Numbered from the stretch's first letter, positions 6,704 to 15,662 are shown. The stretch is 38,906 nucleotides of DNA from an uncultured Bacteroidales bacterium (GCA_934699135.1 CAKUVM010000012.1:1-38906); one strand, 5' to 3'. The notes: generated by a model from the letters alone, not told the origin. Made by a program: numbers and translations.

Positions 6704-8735
6704 CTTCATCATTCTCATCAAATTGATCGGCCAGACGCTCATATTTGCCGGCCTCTTTTTCTTCTCCCATCTTCCGGCAGACCTTGGCCAGGGTCTCCAA
6801 GGTCTCACGGTCGGTCCTCATTGCCAAGATGTCGCACAGGTCGGCCTTGGCTTTTTCCCAACGGCCCAGCCCCATCAGAGCCTTGGCGCGCAGCCGCAGG
6901 GCCACCCCCCTCCTGCTTTTTTTCTTCAGCGCGCCAGGCCGCAGGGCCACGTCAAGATCCTCCACCGCCTGATCCAAGTCTCCCGCCTCCACATCCACCT
7001 CTGCCCGGAGGATACGCGCGTCGGCATAGTCGGGAGCCAGTGCCAGAGCCTTGGCCAGATTGGCCTTGGCCGCGCGGGTGTCGTCATATTTATGGAGGCA
7101 CTCGCCGGCCATGAGATAATACTCGTAGGCGAACTCGAAGTTCTTCTCCATCATGCGCCGCTGCTTGTCTAGCAAGTCGTCTATCTGCTTTTGGAGCTTG
7201 CCGATGACCGACAGGCGGCGAGCCACGTATCTCCTCACCACGGGGTTGGTCAACGCCTGCGGCGAGAGGGCGAAGGATTCCATCAGCGAATCTACTGCGG
7301 AGCGAAAGTCATGGCGCGCGAAAGCGTCGGAGGCGTCGGAGGCCAGGGCCCTGGCCCTGGCGCCGTCCAACTCGCCACTGATGACGGCCTCGTTGTTGGC
7401 CCCATGGGAGAAGTCTCGGACGATGGAGTTTGTCTTGATGTCTGCCAAGGTGACGGGTTTGCGCAAGACTATGCCCGTCAGGGTCCGGCAACGGCTCAGA
7501 GCCACATAGACCTGCCCGCAGGCGAAAGCCCCGCGCCCAAGGTCGATGATGACATGGTCAAAAGTGAGGCCCTGACTCTTGTGTATGGTAATGGCCCAGG
7601 CCAGTTTGAGTGGCAACTGAAGGAAAGAGCCGAGAAGCTCGGACACCACCTTATGCGCCTTCTCGTCATATCGATAGCGGACGTTTTCCCACACTTCGTT
7701 TTCAACGAAATATGTATCGTGCGCAGGTTCCCCCTCGGCGCTCTCCCTCGCCACGCGGACCCACACTCCATCGTCTTCCAAGCCCTCAACCACGCCCACT
7801 GTGCCGTTGAACCACCGGCCTTCCTCAGTGTCGTTGCGGACAAAGACCACCTGGGCGTCTTCTTTGAGCATGAGCGACTTGAGAGTCGGGAGCGAAGTCT
7901 CAGGGAAGTCTCCCTCCACCACGCCCTCGTAGGTGCGCTCCGGGGTGTCTAGCTCCTTTAGGCGAGTGTCATTAATGAGGTCGCACGTGGCCCTCGTGGC
8001 CGTTAGGGTGATGTACATCTGCCCCCCCGCCGGCTCAAAAGACGGGTCAACACGCGTGTTGACCCGCGCCATGTCTTGTTCCGAGACCTGCCCCACCCTG
8101 ACGCGGTCTAGGAGCGAGAGGAAATCGGCCTCGCGCTGCCTATAGACCTTGCGCAGCTCCACCTGCACTAGCCTGATGGAGCTGAATGCAGCCGCTCCAA
8201 AGAAATAGGGCGTTGTGTAAAAGCGGCGCAAGATGTCCCAGTCTTGCCCTTTCACCACGGGCTCCAGCTGGAAAGCGTCTCCGACGAGGAGCATCTGCTT
8301 GCCGCCGAAAGGCTCTGTGCGCCGCCCCTTGACATAGGTGCGCAGCACCCTGTCAATAAAGTCAAGGACGTCTGCCCTGACCATTGAGACCTCGTCAATG
8401 ATGATGAGCTCTACCTCTTGAAGGAGCCTGATCTTGTCTGAGTTGAACCTCTGCATCTCGCGCACTCGCGATGGCGTGGAGTAGTTCACATCGTCTAGGG
8501 CGAACGGCTGGAGCGGGATTTTGAAGAAGGAGTGGAGGGTGACGCCACCCGCATTGACCGCCGCCACGCCCGTGGGGGCCAAGACGACGGTTTTCTTCTT
8601 GACGTTCTGCACAATATAGCGCAAAAAGGTGGACTTGCCCGTGCCGGCTCGCCCCGTCATGAAGACGGAGGACGATGTTTCCGCCACGAGTTTCCAGATG
8701 TTTTGAAACTCCTTATTGTCCAGCTCAATGTCCAT
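6696..8735 (-). CDS. PIF1/RecD2-like ATP-dependent helicase with C-terminal TPR region
   Basis: 679 residues. The N-terminal superfamily 1 helicase has Walker A GRAGTGKST (28-36), motif Ia VLAPTGVAAVNAGG, Walker B IIIDEVSMV (111-119), a Q-rich GDAFQLEPV motif and the late helicase motifs AWAITIHKSQGLTFDHVIID and QVYVALSRCRTL. These define the PIF1/RecD2-like group, which unwinds DNA from the 5' end. After about residue 470 the helicase part ends and a helical region with TPR-like units (YEYYLMAGECLHKYDDTRAA, KANLAKALALAPDYADARIL) runs to an acidic tail. The TPR part could dock other proteins. The next gene is also a TPR protein and overlaps it. No signal peptide; cytoplasmic. Confidence 0.9.
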   Translation of the reverse strand: MDIELDNKEFQNIWKLVAETSSSVFMTGRAGTGKSTFLRYIVQNVKKKTVVLAPTGVAAVNAGGVTLHSFFKIPLQPFALDDVNYSTPSRVREMQRFNSDKIRLLQEVELIIIDEVSMVRADVLDFIDRVLRTYVKGRRTEPFGGKQMLLVGDAFQLEPVVKGQDWDILRRFYTTPYFFGAAAFSSIRLVQVELRKVYRQREADFLSLLDRVRVGQVSEQDMARVNTRVDPSFEPAGGQMYITLTATRATCDLINDTRLKELDTPERTYEGVVEGDFPETSLPTLKSLMLKEDAQVVFVRNDTEEGRWFNGTVGVVEGLEDDGVWVRVARESAEGEPAHDTYFVENEVWENVRYRYDEKAHKVVSELLGSFLQLPLKLAWAITIHKSQGLTFDHVIIDLGRGAFACGQVYVALSRCRTLTGIVLRKPVTLADIKTNSIVRDFSHGANNEAVISGELDGARARALASDASDAFARHDFRSAVDSLMESFALSPQALTNPVVRRYVARRLSVIGKLQKQIDDLLDKQRRMMEKNFEFAYEYYLMAGECLHKYDDTRAAKANLAKALALAPDYADARILRAEVDVEAGDLDQAVEDLDVALRPGALKKKSRRGVALRLRAKALMGLGRWEKAKADLCDILAMRTDRETLETLAKVCRKMGEEKEAGKYERLADQFDENDEDD

Positions 8736-8792
8736 ATAACGCTTAGAGGGCGGGCGAAAAGGCGGCAGGCTAACCAGGCCTCGGCGTTCGCG

Positions 8793-9791
8793 TCAGAAGT
8801 TGGAACTGCGATATACACCGCGCTTGAAGAGCGAGGAGCGGCCCGCGGTGGACCTCTTGCCGAAATAGTATGACACATCGACGATGGGCCATATGGCGGC
8901 GTGGCTGTCGATGTCGCGATAATGCGCGAAACTGGTGAGGAAACCTAGTTTGGCGCTCCATCGGCCTGTGAAGAAATATTCGCCCTCGGCCTGAATTTCC
9001 ACGGCGTGGTGGCTACTGAACGTGCCCACGTGATATGCTATGCCGCCGTGCAGGTTGATTCGGTTGGTGAGGCGCCCGTCGGCCCATAGTTTGAGCCTGG
9101 CTCGGAAACCGGACCCCGTGAGTGTCTCACCACGGTTTGCCAGGAAGTGGAAACGGACCTGGCGCAGGTCATCTGCACTTGAGAAATTGCCTCCGCCATA
9201 GAGGCCCAGGCCGGCAGTTAGAATGAGATAGGCCGAGCCGTCGGAGCAATTGGGGTCGGTGAACCATGCGCGCGAGAGCAGCATCTCGTGACCCAGCTCG
9301 AAGACGAGCGGGACGTCAGCCCCCGGCTCTATGACTCGCTCCACCTTGGCCCCTTGCGCGAGGCTCATGCCCGGGTAGGCATTGGCAATGTTGAAACGCG
9401 AAGACAAGAACCACCTCTTTTGAAAGACGCGCCAAAGCGCCTTGACGTAGAGCGAGGGGCGCGGCACGTCTTCCGCCACGTAAGTTGACAGCTCCAGACG
9501 GTCAGTCAGCCCCCAACGCGAGGCCGAGAGCAGGCTGACGTTGCCCGCCCGCCCATAGACCACGCCCGCCGCCTCGGCGTGCCACAGCACATCGTCTCGG
9601 CGTCCATAAAAGCTGCTGGTCAAGAGCCTTTCTTTCTGCTCGCCATGGTCGTCTGCCTTGCGCGGGTTGTAGCGTATGACTCCCGAATACCAGTCGCCAC
9701 CCTCAATCTGCGCCCATGCGCACAGAGGCGCGGCGAGAGCCACGCCCAGGGCCAAAACGGGGAAAATGCGCCTTGCGAAAAATGAGAGCAT
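8793..9791 (-). CDS. Probable outer-membrane beta-barrel protein, family unknown
   Basis: 332 residues. A signal peptide (MLSFFARRIFPVLALGVALA to about residue 28, A-W-A/Q) is followed by alternating polar and aromatic stretches typical of a small beta-barrel: RWGLTDRLELSTYVAEDVPR, FHFLANRGETLTGSGFRARL, YFFTGRWSAKLGFLTSFAHY, and a near-terminal VDVSYYFGKRS. The protein does not end in the aromatic residue of a classic barrel, but ends SSLFKRGVYRSSNF. I do not recognise a named family. It lies 10 bases after the MltD-like gene and 57 bases before the helicase, so it is probably in the same transcript. Confidence 0.65.
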   Translation of the reverse strand: MLSFFARRIFPVLALGVALAAPLCAWAQIEGGDWYSGVIRYNPRKADDHGEQKERLLTSSFYGRRDDVLWHAEAAGVVYGRAGNVSLLSASRWGLTDRLELSTYVAEDVPRPSLYVKALWRVFQKRWFLSSRFNIANAYPGMSLAQGAKVERVIEPGADVPLVFELGHEMLLSRAWFTDPNCSDGSAYLILTAGLGLYGGGNFSSADDLRQVRFHFLANRGETLTGSGFRARLKLWADGRLTNRINLHGGIAYHVGTFSSHHAVEIQAEGEYFFTGRWSAKLGFLTSFAHYRDIDSHAAIWPIVDVSYYFGKRSTAGRSSLFKRGVYRSSNF

Positions 9792-9801
9792 CAGCGAGTT
9801 T

Positions 9802-11163
9802 TTACTTTACGACGCGCGCCATGCCGGCATAACGGCCAGCCCTGTTTTTAGGGACGTAGATAACCAGTTTCTGGCCAATGCGAATCATGTTTCTGCGAAT
9901 GTTGTTCCAATAGGCCAAATCGTTGACCCTGACACCAAAACGCCTTGCTATGGAACCCGGCACGTCGCCACTCCTGACCGTGTAGACCAGTTTGACCTTG
10001 CCGTCTGGCGTGCGGCCGGCATAGGCGACCCCGCGGGCTTCAGTTATCTTGACGATCTTGTTGTCAGGGAAATATTTGAGCCTGTCGCGCGCGTATACCG
10101 AGTCTTCGCGCGCGGCGAAGGAGAACGTGGCCTCGACAGGCAAGACGAGCTGATAGGTCTTGCCCTCTATGGCCGGCACCACGTCATGCTTATACTGCGG
10201 GTTGAGCTGACGGATGAGATCAGTCGGGACACCCAAGACGGACGTGACCTGACTGAAGTGGAGGGGCTGGTAGATTGTGACGGTGTCGGTAGACGGCAGG
10301 GCCTCTGTCTCGCTGGCGTAGATCTGATGCTCCTGGGCGTAGTTCATGGCATAGGCCGCGGCAATGAACGCCGGCACATAGCCACGGGTCTCGCGGGGCA
10401 GGTTGTAATATATCTTCCAGAAGTCTTTCTGCCCACCGGAGCGCGCAATGGCCCTGTTGACGTTGCCCGGGCCGCAGTTGTAGGCGGCTATGGCCAGGTG
10501 CCAGTCGCCATACATGGCGTAGAGGTCATGCAAGAACTCCGCCGCGGCGTTTGAGGCCTTGACAGGGTCGCGCCGCTCATCGACGTAGCTTGTCACGTCC
10601 AGCCCGTAACGTTTACCTGTGTAATACATGAACTGCCACAGGCCAGATGCCCCCACGCGGCTGAGCGCATTGGGGTTGAGCGCGCTCTCGATAACGGCCA
10701 TATATTTGAGTTCCTGCGGCATGCCGTGAGCTTCCAAGACCTCTTCAAAGAGCGGGAAGTAGTAGTTCGAGAGACCGAGCATCCGCTGCACAAGGTAGCG
10801 GCGGCGCACCACATAAAGCTCAATGAAGCGGCGCACCTGATCATTGAACACCATGGGGATGGGCGACATCATGGCCTGAAGCCTCTCCACGAAGACGGAG
10901 TCCGGCACGCCGGCTATGATGCTGTCCGCCACGGCCACAGAGTCTGGCACAAAGTCGTTGACCACAGGGCGCGTGCGGGTGTACCAGGCGGTGATGAGGC
11001 TATCCACCTCGTAGCGCGGGATCTCATTGTTGTAGACAATAGAGTCGGCTTCTGCCTCAAAGACCGCGGCAGTGTCAGCGGCCAGCCCGTCTTGCGCCAC
11101 CATCGTGACGGAAGACGCCACGATGGCCATAAGGACGGCCGCCAGATGTTTCGTAATGGTCAC
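9802..11163 (-). CDS. mltD: MltD-like lytic murein transglycosylase with LysM domain
   Basis: 453 residues. A signal peptide (residues 1 to about 23) and an acidic linker precede an SLT domain (about 145-285). The catalytic Glu159 sits in MAVIESALNPNALSRVGASG, followed by LWQFMYYTGKRYGLDV and AIAAYNCGPGNVNRAIARSG, the usual lysozyme-like motifs. Two C-terminal regions are related to LysM: one about 295-345 is degenerate, and one about 393-445 (YTVRSGDVPGSIARRFGVRV to GQKLVIYVPK) is clear. It cleaves peptidoglycan glycan strands in the periplasm. It lies 55 bases after the LytTR regulator gene, suggesting cotranscription with the kinase and regulator. Confidence 0.92.
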   Translation of the reverse strand: MTITKHLAAVLMAIVASSVTMVAQDGLAADTAAVFEAEADSIVYNNEIPRYEVDSLITAWYTRTRPVVNDFVPDSVAVADSIIAGVPDSVFVERLQAMMSPIPMVFNDQVRRFIELYVVRRRYLVQRMLGLSNYYFPLFEEVLEAHGMPQELKYMAVIESALNPNALSRVGASGLWQFMYYTGKRYGLDVTSYVDERRDPVKASNAAAEFLHDLYAMYGDWHLAIAAYNCGPGNVNRAIARSGGQKDFWKIYYNLPRETRGYVPAFIAAAYAMNYAQEHQIYASETEALPSTDTVTIYQPLHFSQVTSVLGVPTDLIRQLNPQYKHDVVPAIEGKTYQLVLPVEATFSFAAREDSVYARDRLKYFPDNKIVKITEARGVAYAGRTPDGKVKLVYTVRSGDVPGSIARRFGVRVNDLAYWNNIRRNMIRIGQKLVIYVPKNRAGRYAGMARVVK

Positions 11164-11218
11164 TTTCTGTATGCTTTTTTCAGTGAGTTTGTGTCAGAAC
11201 CGGGGTGGGAGCGGGGGC

Positions 11219-11971
11219 TCAGACGTTAAAGAGTCTCTCCTGCACCACGTCTTTATATGATTTGCCTATGGGGATGTATGGCTCGACGCCATCTATCTTG
11301 AGCTGCGCGCCATAGAGCGCCTTGATCTTGTCTATGCGGACGATGTATGATTTATGCACCCTCATGAAGAGCGCAGGCGGCAGGGTGTCTTCCAAGTTGC
11401 GGAGCGACTCCAGGGTGATTATCTTCTCGCCCTTGCAATGTATGGTGACGTATTCGCGCAGGCCCTCAATGTAGACCACGTCATCAAGCCTTACGCGATG
11501 AATCTTGTGGTCGGCCTTGACAATCAGCACGCCGCCATTGGGGTCGGCCGGCTCCGGGGCGTCGGGTGCGGCCACAGGGTTCGACGCCCTTTGGCGGCTC
11601 TCTGCCACCCTTTGCATGGCCTTGCCCACGCACTGCATGAAACGGTCGAAGGAGAAAGGCTTGAGCAGATAGTCCAAAACGTCGAGCTGATAGCTCTCTA
11701 TGGCATAGTCAGAATAGGCCGTGGTGAAGACGACGAGCGGGCGCACTGGCAACATTTTCAAGAAGTTGAGACCAGTGATGTCTGGCATTTGGATGTCTAG
11801 AAACATGAGATCGACACCGCCACCTTGGATTATGGGCAACGCCTCAAGCCCCGACTTGCAGCTGCCCACAAGCTCAAGGTTCGGTACTTTGTCAATGAAC
11901 TCCTTGAGCAGGATCCTGGCCGGAAACTCATCGTCTACGATCAGGCAACGAATTTTACTTTGAGCGTCCAT
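11219..11971 (-). CDS. LytTR-family response regulator (regulator 1)
   Basis: 250 residues. The receiver domain (about 6-122) has the acidic pocket CLIVDDE (Asp13, Asp14) and the phosphorylated Asp59 in LMFLDIQMPDITG, then the conserved TTAYSDYAIESYQLDVLDYL and LLKPFSFDRFMQCV. A variable Pro/Ala-rich linker follows, then a LytTR DNA-binding domain (about 148-248) with DDVVYIEGLREYVTIHCKGE, the LESLRNLEDTLPPALFMRVH block and HKSYIVRIDKI. It should bind DNA as a dimer after phosphorylation by the kinase encoded 30 bases upstream. The gene starts just after the kinase stop, a usual arrangement. Its targets are not shown by the sequence. Confidence 0.94.
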   Translation of the reverse strand: MDAQSKIRCLIVDDEFPARILLKEFIDKVPNLELVGSCKSGLEALPIIQGGGVDLMFLDIQMPDITGLNFLKMLPVRPLVVFTTAYSDYAIESYQLDVLDYLLKPFSFDRFMQCVGKAMQRVAESRQRASNPVAAPDAPEPADPNGGVLIVKADHKIHRVRLDDVVYIEGLREYVTIHCKGEKIITLESLRNLEDTLPPALFMRVHKSYIVRIDKIKALYGAQLKIDGVEPYIPIGKSYKDVVQERLFNV

Positions 11972-12001
11972 GGTTAATGCAAAAATAGTAAAAAAGGGGG
12001 G

Positions 12002-13039
12002 TCATGCGGCAAAGGTGTCTATTTTGAGGAAGACGCCGAACTCCGTCTCGGTCTTGTCTATCTTCATCTCGTAGCGACCCGGATATAGGATATCGAGCCT
12101 CTTGCGGACATTCTCTACCCCAATCCCGCCAACGACGTCTTTATTGATGGCTATGGGCGGCAACGAGTTTCGGACCTGAAAGACAAGTATTGGGCCCAAG
12201 GTCTTGATATTGACCTGAAGCCAGCCTTTCTTGGGGTTGTCTATGTTGCCGTGTTTGAAACTGTTCTCAATGAAAGGGATGAGGAGCATGGGCTCTATCA
12301 TGAACTCCTCGTTGCACCCCGAGGCCTCGACCCTGATGTTGAGATCTGAGTCTGTTTTAAGTTTTTGAAACTCAATGTAGTTTATTATGTACTCCACCTC
12401 GCGCTTGAGCTTTACTTTCTTGCTCTCGCTGTCATAGAGCGTAAAGCGGAGCATGTCGGAGAGTTTCAAGATCATATCCGGGGTCTTCTCGCTCTTGATG
12501 ATGGAGAGGGCGTATATGTTGTTGAGGGCGTTGAAGAGGAAGTGAGGGTTGATTTGGGTTTTGAGAAACTTCATCTCAAACTCAATGTTTTGGTGCGTCA
12601 TGTCAATCTCCCGCTTTTTATTGTCTCGCTCGCGGCGATAAAAAGAGTAGAGCGAGCTGACGAACAACATCCCGACGAGAGGCAGCAGCCAACGGAAAGG
12701 GAGCGACAGCCATCCCGGCTGCTCTGGCGCCACCTGCACCGCGGGAATGACCTCTCGCCACGACATGAGCGGCACCATGACCAGCAGCGTGAGGGCCATA
12801 AGCGCAAGGATGCCCACCACATAGGCCACATAGCGGCTTCGGAACATGTAGCGCGGCATAAGGAAGTGGACGTTGACCCCAAAGGCGGCCGCGCAGACGA
12901 GCGACGTCTTGGCAAGGAGCGGAACGAACACCGCGCCCTCTTTGAGGAGCGTCGGTGCGGCAAAGATGAGCGCGAAGCCCACCACGATGGCCACCTCGAG
13001 CCACGTTCGGCTTGCAGATTTGGACTTTTCAGCTTTCAT
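12002..13039 (-). CDS. LytS/YehU-type sensor histidine kinase (kinase 1)
   Basis: About 345 residues from the ATG at 13039. Four membrane helices lie in the first 135 residues (VAIVVGFALIFAAPTLL, LLAKTSLVCAAAFGVNVHFL, AYVVGILALMALTLLVMVPL, LLPLVGMLFVSSLYSF). A short coiled linker follows, then the His_kinase domain with TQINPHFLFNALNNIYAL (His166) and an ATP-binding domain with LIPFIENSFKHGNID and GGIGVENVRKRLDILYPGRY. There is no large periplasmic sensor domain, so the signal probably acts at the membrane. A longer frame from 13114 crosses the hairpin at 13066-13112 and lacks a clear signal; the ATG at 13039 begins MKAEKSKSASRTW, directly before helix 1. Confidence 0.92.
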   Translation of the reverse strand: MKAEKSKSASRTWLEVAIVVGFALIFAAPTLLKEGAVFVPLLAKTSLVCAAAFGVNVHFLMPRYMFRSRYVAYVVGILALMALTLLVMVPLMSWREVIPAVQVAPEQPGWLSLPFRWLLPLVGMLFVSSLYSFYRRERDNKKREIDMTHQNIEFEMKFLKTQINPHFLFNALNNIYALSIIKSEKTPDMILKLSDMLRFTLYDSESKKVKLKREVEYIINYIEFQKLKTDSDLNIRVEASGCNEEFMIEPMLLIPFIENSFKHGNIDNPKKGWLQVNIKTLGPILVFQVRNSLPPIAINKDVVGGIGVENVRKRLDILYPGRYEMKIDKTETEFGVFLKIDTFAA

Positions 13040-13065
13040 TTTCAGGATGAGGGAGAGAAGAAGAA

Positions 13066-13112
13066 GAGAGAACCCCCGCCCAGACACAAGGTAGGGCAAA
13101 GGAGGTTCTCTC
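13066..13112 (-). terminator. Inverted repeat between the Kelch gene and kinase 1, possible terminator
   Basis: Minus strand GAGAGAACC (13112-13104) pairs perfectly with GGTTCTCTC (13074-13066). An inner GCCC/GGGC pair closes the loop. The following bases are pyrimidine-rich (TTCTTCTTCTC) rather than a pure T-run. It lies 46 bases after the Kelch stop and 27 bases before the kinase start, so it may end the Kelch transcript or weaken read-through into the kinase genes. Confidence 0.5.
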
Positions 13113-13157
13113 ACTTATATGTCTTAACCGACCGCGGGAGGCGGCAATGGCCCATGG

Positions 13158-14369
13158 CTAGTCGCGCGTCTCGGGGTAGGCCGTGGTCTGGAAAAGCCAG
13201 GTGTCCGCATAGAAGTTGCCGCCCGAAGCGGTCACGTTGAGGTCTGAGGAGCCACCCGTTGTGACATATGGCATCTGCTGCACGCCGCGGCCGTCAAAGT
13301 CGCCCTCAAGCACGAACGAGACCGCGAATTTGCGCGCTTCTTTCTCGAAAGAGGAACGCTGCACCCAATAGTCATAATAGGGATTGTATTCCCACGTGAC
13401 TTTGTTCAATGTTGACGCCGTTGACCCCAATGTCACGTAGGCGCGGCAGTCTGGCTGGCCGTCATAGAGGACGAAGGATGTGGCCCCATAGCGCGCCAGG
13501 TTAATGTATTGGTCATCGAAAGATTTATGCGACTGGTCTTTGAGGTTTCGCAGATCCTCCCACGTGTTGGTGTTGGGGTTGTAGCGCTGGAAAGCGTCAA
13601 CAGGGTCGCCGTTCTTGCCGCCGAAGACGTAGCCATAGCCATTGCAGACGAAAGATGTGGCCTGCGAGCGAGGCACGCCTATGCTCTGGATGGCGGTCCA
13701 GGTGTTACCGTCGAAACGGTAGAAGTCTCCTAGTATGTTGTTGTCATAGTCCTCACCGCTGCCCACATAGGCGACATTGTCAATGACGAAAGCCGTGGCA
13801 TATCGGACAGCGTCTCCCGGGTAAGTGGGGGCTTGAGACCAGGAGTTGGTCTCGGGGTCGTAGCACCAGAAGTCGTTGAGGTAGTTGGTGCCGTCATAGC
13901 CGAGACCGACGTAGCCCTTGCCGTTGATGGAAAATCCTACGGCGCCGTTGCGAGCCGCCGCCTCCATTGGCATGGAGGCCACAGCCACGTTGTAGGGAAC
14001 GTTCTCCTTATAATATTTTTGCGTGGTCTCGGCCTTGGCTGAGTCTTTTTCAGAATAGAGCTTCTCGTAGCGGGCGGTCCAATGCGGGCGCGCCTGCGAG
14101 TTAAGCGACACCATATAGAAGTCGCGGAAACGCTCCTGCTCCTCCGTCTTGTTGGTGTTGGCCCCGGTGCCGACAAAGGCCCTGATGGTGTCGCCCACCG
14201 TAATCTGAAAACAGACGGCTCCGCCGCGCGGCGTGCCGGGGAAGTAGCTGTAGGTGTTATACCAGTTGCCCATCGTCTTCTGATCCGTCTGATCCTCGCA
14301 GCCAAGCGCCAAAGCGGCCAGCGCGATGACAGACAGTGCCATAAGAGGGTTGGCGTATCGTCTCGTCAT
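13158..14369 (-). CDS. Kelch-type beta-propeller surface lipoprotein (copy B)
   Basis: About 403 residues from the ATG at 14369. A lipoprotein signal ends ALALGC (Cys24) and is followed by EDQTDQ, an acidic start that in Bacteroidota marks surface-exposed lipoproteins. Kelch units follow, each with a GG or GxG turn and a Y/W-containing strand: YVGLGYDGTNYLNDFWCYDP, VGSGEDYDNNILGDFYRFDG, YVFGGKNGDPVDAFQRYNPN, giving a likely galactose-oxidase-like propeller. The enzyme copper ligands of true galactose oxidase are not evident, so it is more likely a binding protein. It is a paralogue of the next gene upstream. The start was set because a -7 box lies at 14391-14398, which would fall inside the longer frame. 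Confidence 0.85.
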   Translation of the reverse strand: MTRRYANPLMALSVIALAALALGCEDQTDQKTMGNWYNTYSYFPGTPRGGAVCFQITVGDTIRAFVGTGANTNKTEEQERFRDFYMVSLNSQARPHWTARYEKLYSEKDSAKAETTQKYYKENVPYNVAVASMPMEAAARNGAVGFSINGKGYVGLGYDGTNYLNDFWCYDPETNSWSQAPTYPGDAVRYATAFVIDNVAYVGSGEDYDNNILGDFYRFDGNTWTAIQSIGVPRSQATSFVCNGYGYVFGGKNGDPVDAFQRYNPNTNTWEDLRNLKDQSHKSFDDQYINLARYGATSFVLYDGQPDCRAYVTLGSTASTLNKVTWEYNPYYDYWVQRSSFEKEARKFAVSFVLEGDFDGRGVQQMPYVTTGGSSDLNVTASGGNFYADTWLFQTTAYPETRD

Positions 14370-14390
14370 ATTCTCTTGATAATTTACGTG

Positions 14391-14398
14391 CAAAGATA
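14391..14398 (-). promoter_or_regulatory. Likely -7 box of Kelch copy B
   Basis: The minus strand reads TATCTTTG, matching TAnnTTTG, 21 bases before the ATG at 14369. A TTTG lies 25 bases further upstream, slightly longer than the usual spacing. It suggests that copy B has its own promoter in addition to read-through from copy A. Confidence 0.6.
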
Positions 14399-14483
14399 AA
14401 AAGAATGTCTGTTACTCTACTTTCAAATCAACGAAAGGGGGCTTGGTACGCGGCATCGCCCGCGGCAGCTCAACGAACGTTGA

Positions 14484-15662
14484 CTAGTCTCGCTCCTCCC
14501 AGGCCTCGTCTGGCAAGAAGGCCCAAGTGTCGGCGTAATATAAGCCGCCAGAGCCAGACACTAGGAGGTCGCTGGTGCCGCCCGTGGTGACGAAACCCGT
14601 CTGCCTCCACCCGTGATTGTCGATATTGGCGTTGAGGACGAAAGAGACGGCGAACTTGCGCGCCCCGCCCTCAAAGGACGTCTTCTGAATCCAAGTGTCG
14701 TTGAACGGGTTGTACTCCCAAGTGAGCTGCCCATTTCCGTTGGGGCCGCCCGTGGTGACGTAGGCGCGGCAGTCGGCCGTGTTGTCATTGAGGACGAAAG
14801 CCGTGGCGCCGTAGCCGGCCAACTGGCCATATTGGTCGTCAAAAGCCTCCTCCGTGGCGTCTTTTAAGTGGTGTAGCGGCTCCCAGTCCGCCACCTTGGG
14901 GTTGTAGCACTCGAATGCCACCACTTTGCCGCCGTTGGTGCCGCCATAGACGTAGCCCTTACCGTTGCAGACAAAAGCCGAGGCTTGTGAGCGCGGGACG
15001 CCTATGTTTTGCAAGGGTTCCCACGTCCGGCCGTCGAAACGGTAGAAATCTCCGATTATGTTATTGTCGGCGTCTTCGCCGCCGCCCACGTAGGCCACAT
15101 TGTCTATGACGAACGCGAACGCGTTCCTCACGGCATCGCCGGGGTAAGAGGGGGCTTGCGACCATGAATTGGTCACTGGGTCATAGCACCAGAAGTCATT
15201 GAGGCAGTCGGAGCCGTCGAAGCCGAGGCCCACGTAGCCCTTGCCATTGATGGCGAAACCCACGCTACCGTTGCGCGGCTTGGCGCCACTGGCGACGGGG
15301 AGCGACGCAACCGCCTTGGTGCATGGCACGCCTCCCTGCCTCTCCGCCTCGGTGAGGCGGTCATAGCGCACAGTCTCTGTGAGGCCGGCGGGGGTGTAGG
15401 TGAACATATAGAAATCTGCGAAACGCTCCTGCGTCTTGGAGTTCGTCATATTGGCCCCCGTGCCCACAAAAGCTCGGAGAGTGTCTCCGACCATGAGCTG
15501 AAACCCCACCGCGCCACCTCGTGGAGTGCCGAGGAAATATTTGTACGTATTCTTCCAGTTGCCCTGGAGGTTGTCGTTGTCCTCATCCTCGCACCCCATG
15601 GCCACGGCGGCTAGAGCCGCCAAGGAGATGAGTTTAAGAGTGTGGGAGAAATGCCTATTCAT
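14484..15662 (-). CDS. Kelch-type beta-propeller surface lipoprotein (copy A)
   Basis: 392 residues. The lipoprotein signal ends AVAMGC (Cys24), followed by the very acidic EDEDND. Kelch units match copy B almost segment by segment: GNWKNTYKYFLGTPRGGAVG, GLGFDGSDCLNDFWCYDPVT, VDNVAYV-like GGGEDADNNIIGDFYRFDGR, YVYGGTNGGKVVAFECYNPK. The C-terminal half has a TTGG repeat (AYVTTGGPNGN, FVTTGGTSDLL). The protein is probably held on the outer face of the outer membrane. It lies 38 bases after the barrel-protein gene. Its ligand is unknown. The propeller fold is inferred from the repeat pattern. Confidence 0.85.
   Translation of the reverse strand: MNRHFSHTLKLISLAALAAVAMGCEDEDNDNLQGNWKNTYKYFLGTPRGGAVGFQLMVGDTLRAFVGTGANMTNSKTQERFADFYMFTYTPAGLTETVRYDRLTEAERQGGVPCTKAVASLPVASGAKPRNGSVGFAINGKGYVGLGFDGSDCLNDFWCYDPVTNSWSQAPSYPGDAVRNAFAFVIDNVAYVGGGEDADNNIIGDFYRFDGRTWEPLQNIGVPRSQASAFVCNGKGYVYGGTNGGKVVAFECYNPKVADWEPLHHLKDATEEAFDDQYGQLAGYGATAFVLNDNTADCRAYVTTGGPNGNGQLTWEYNPFNDTWIQKTSFEGGARKFAVSFVLNANIDNHGWRQTGFVTTGGTSDLLVSGSGGLYYADTWAFLPDEAWEERD

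Noticed and set aside
12365..13240. 291-codon plus-strand open frame
   Set aside because: It is antisense to kinase 1, whose His-box and ATP-binding motifs are unmistakable. The product is His/Arg/Glu-rich with no domain.
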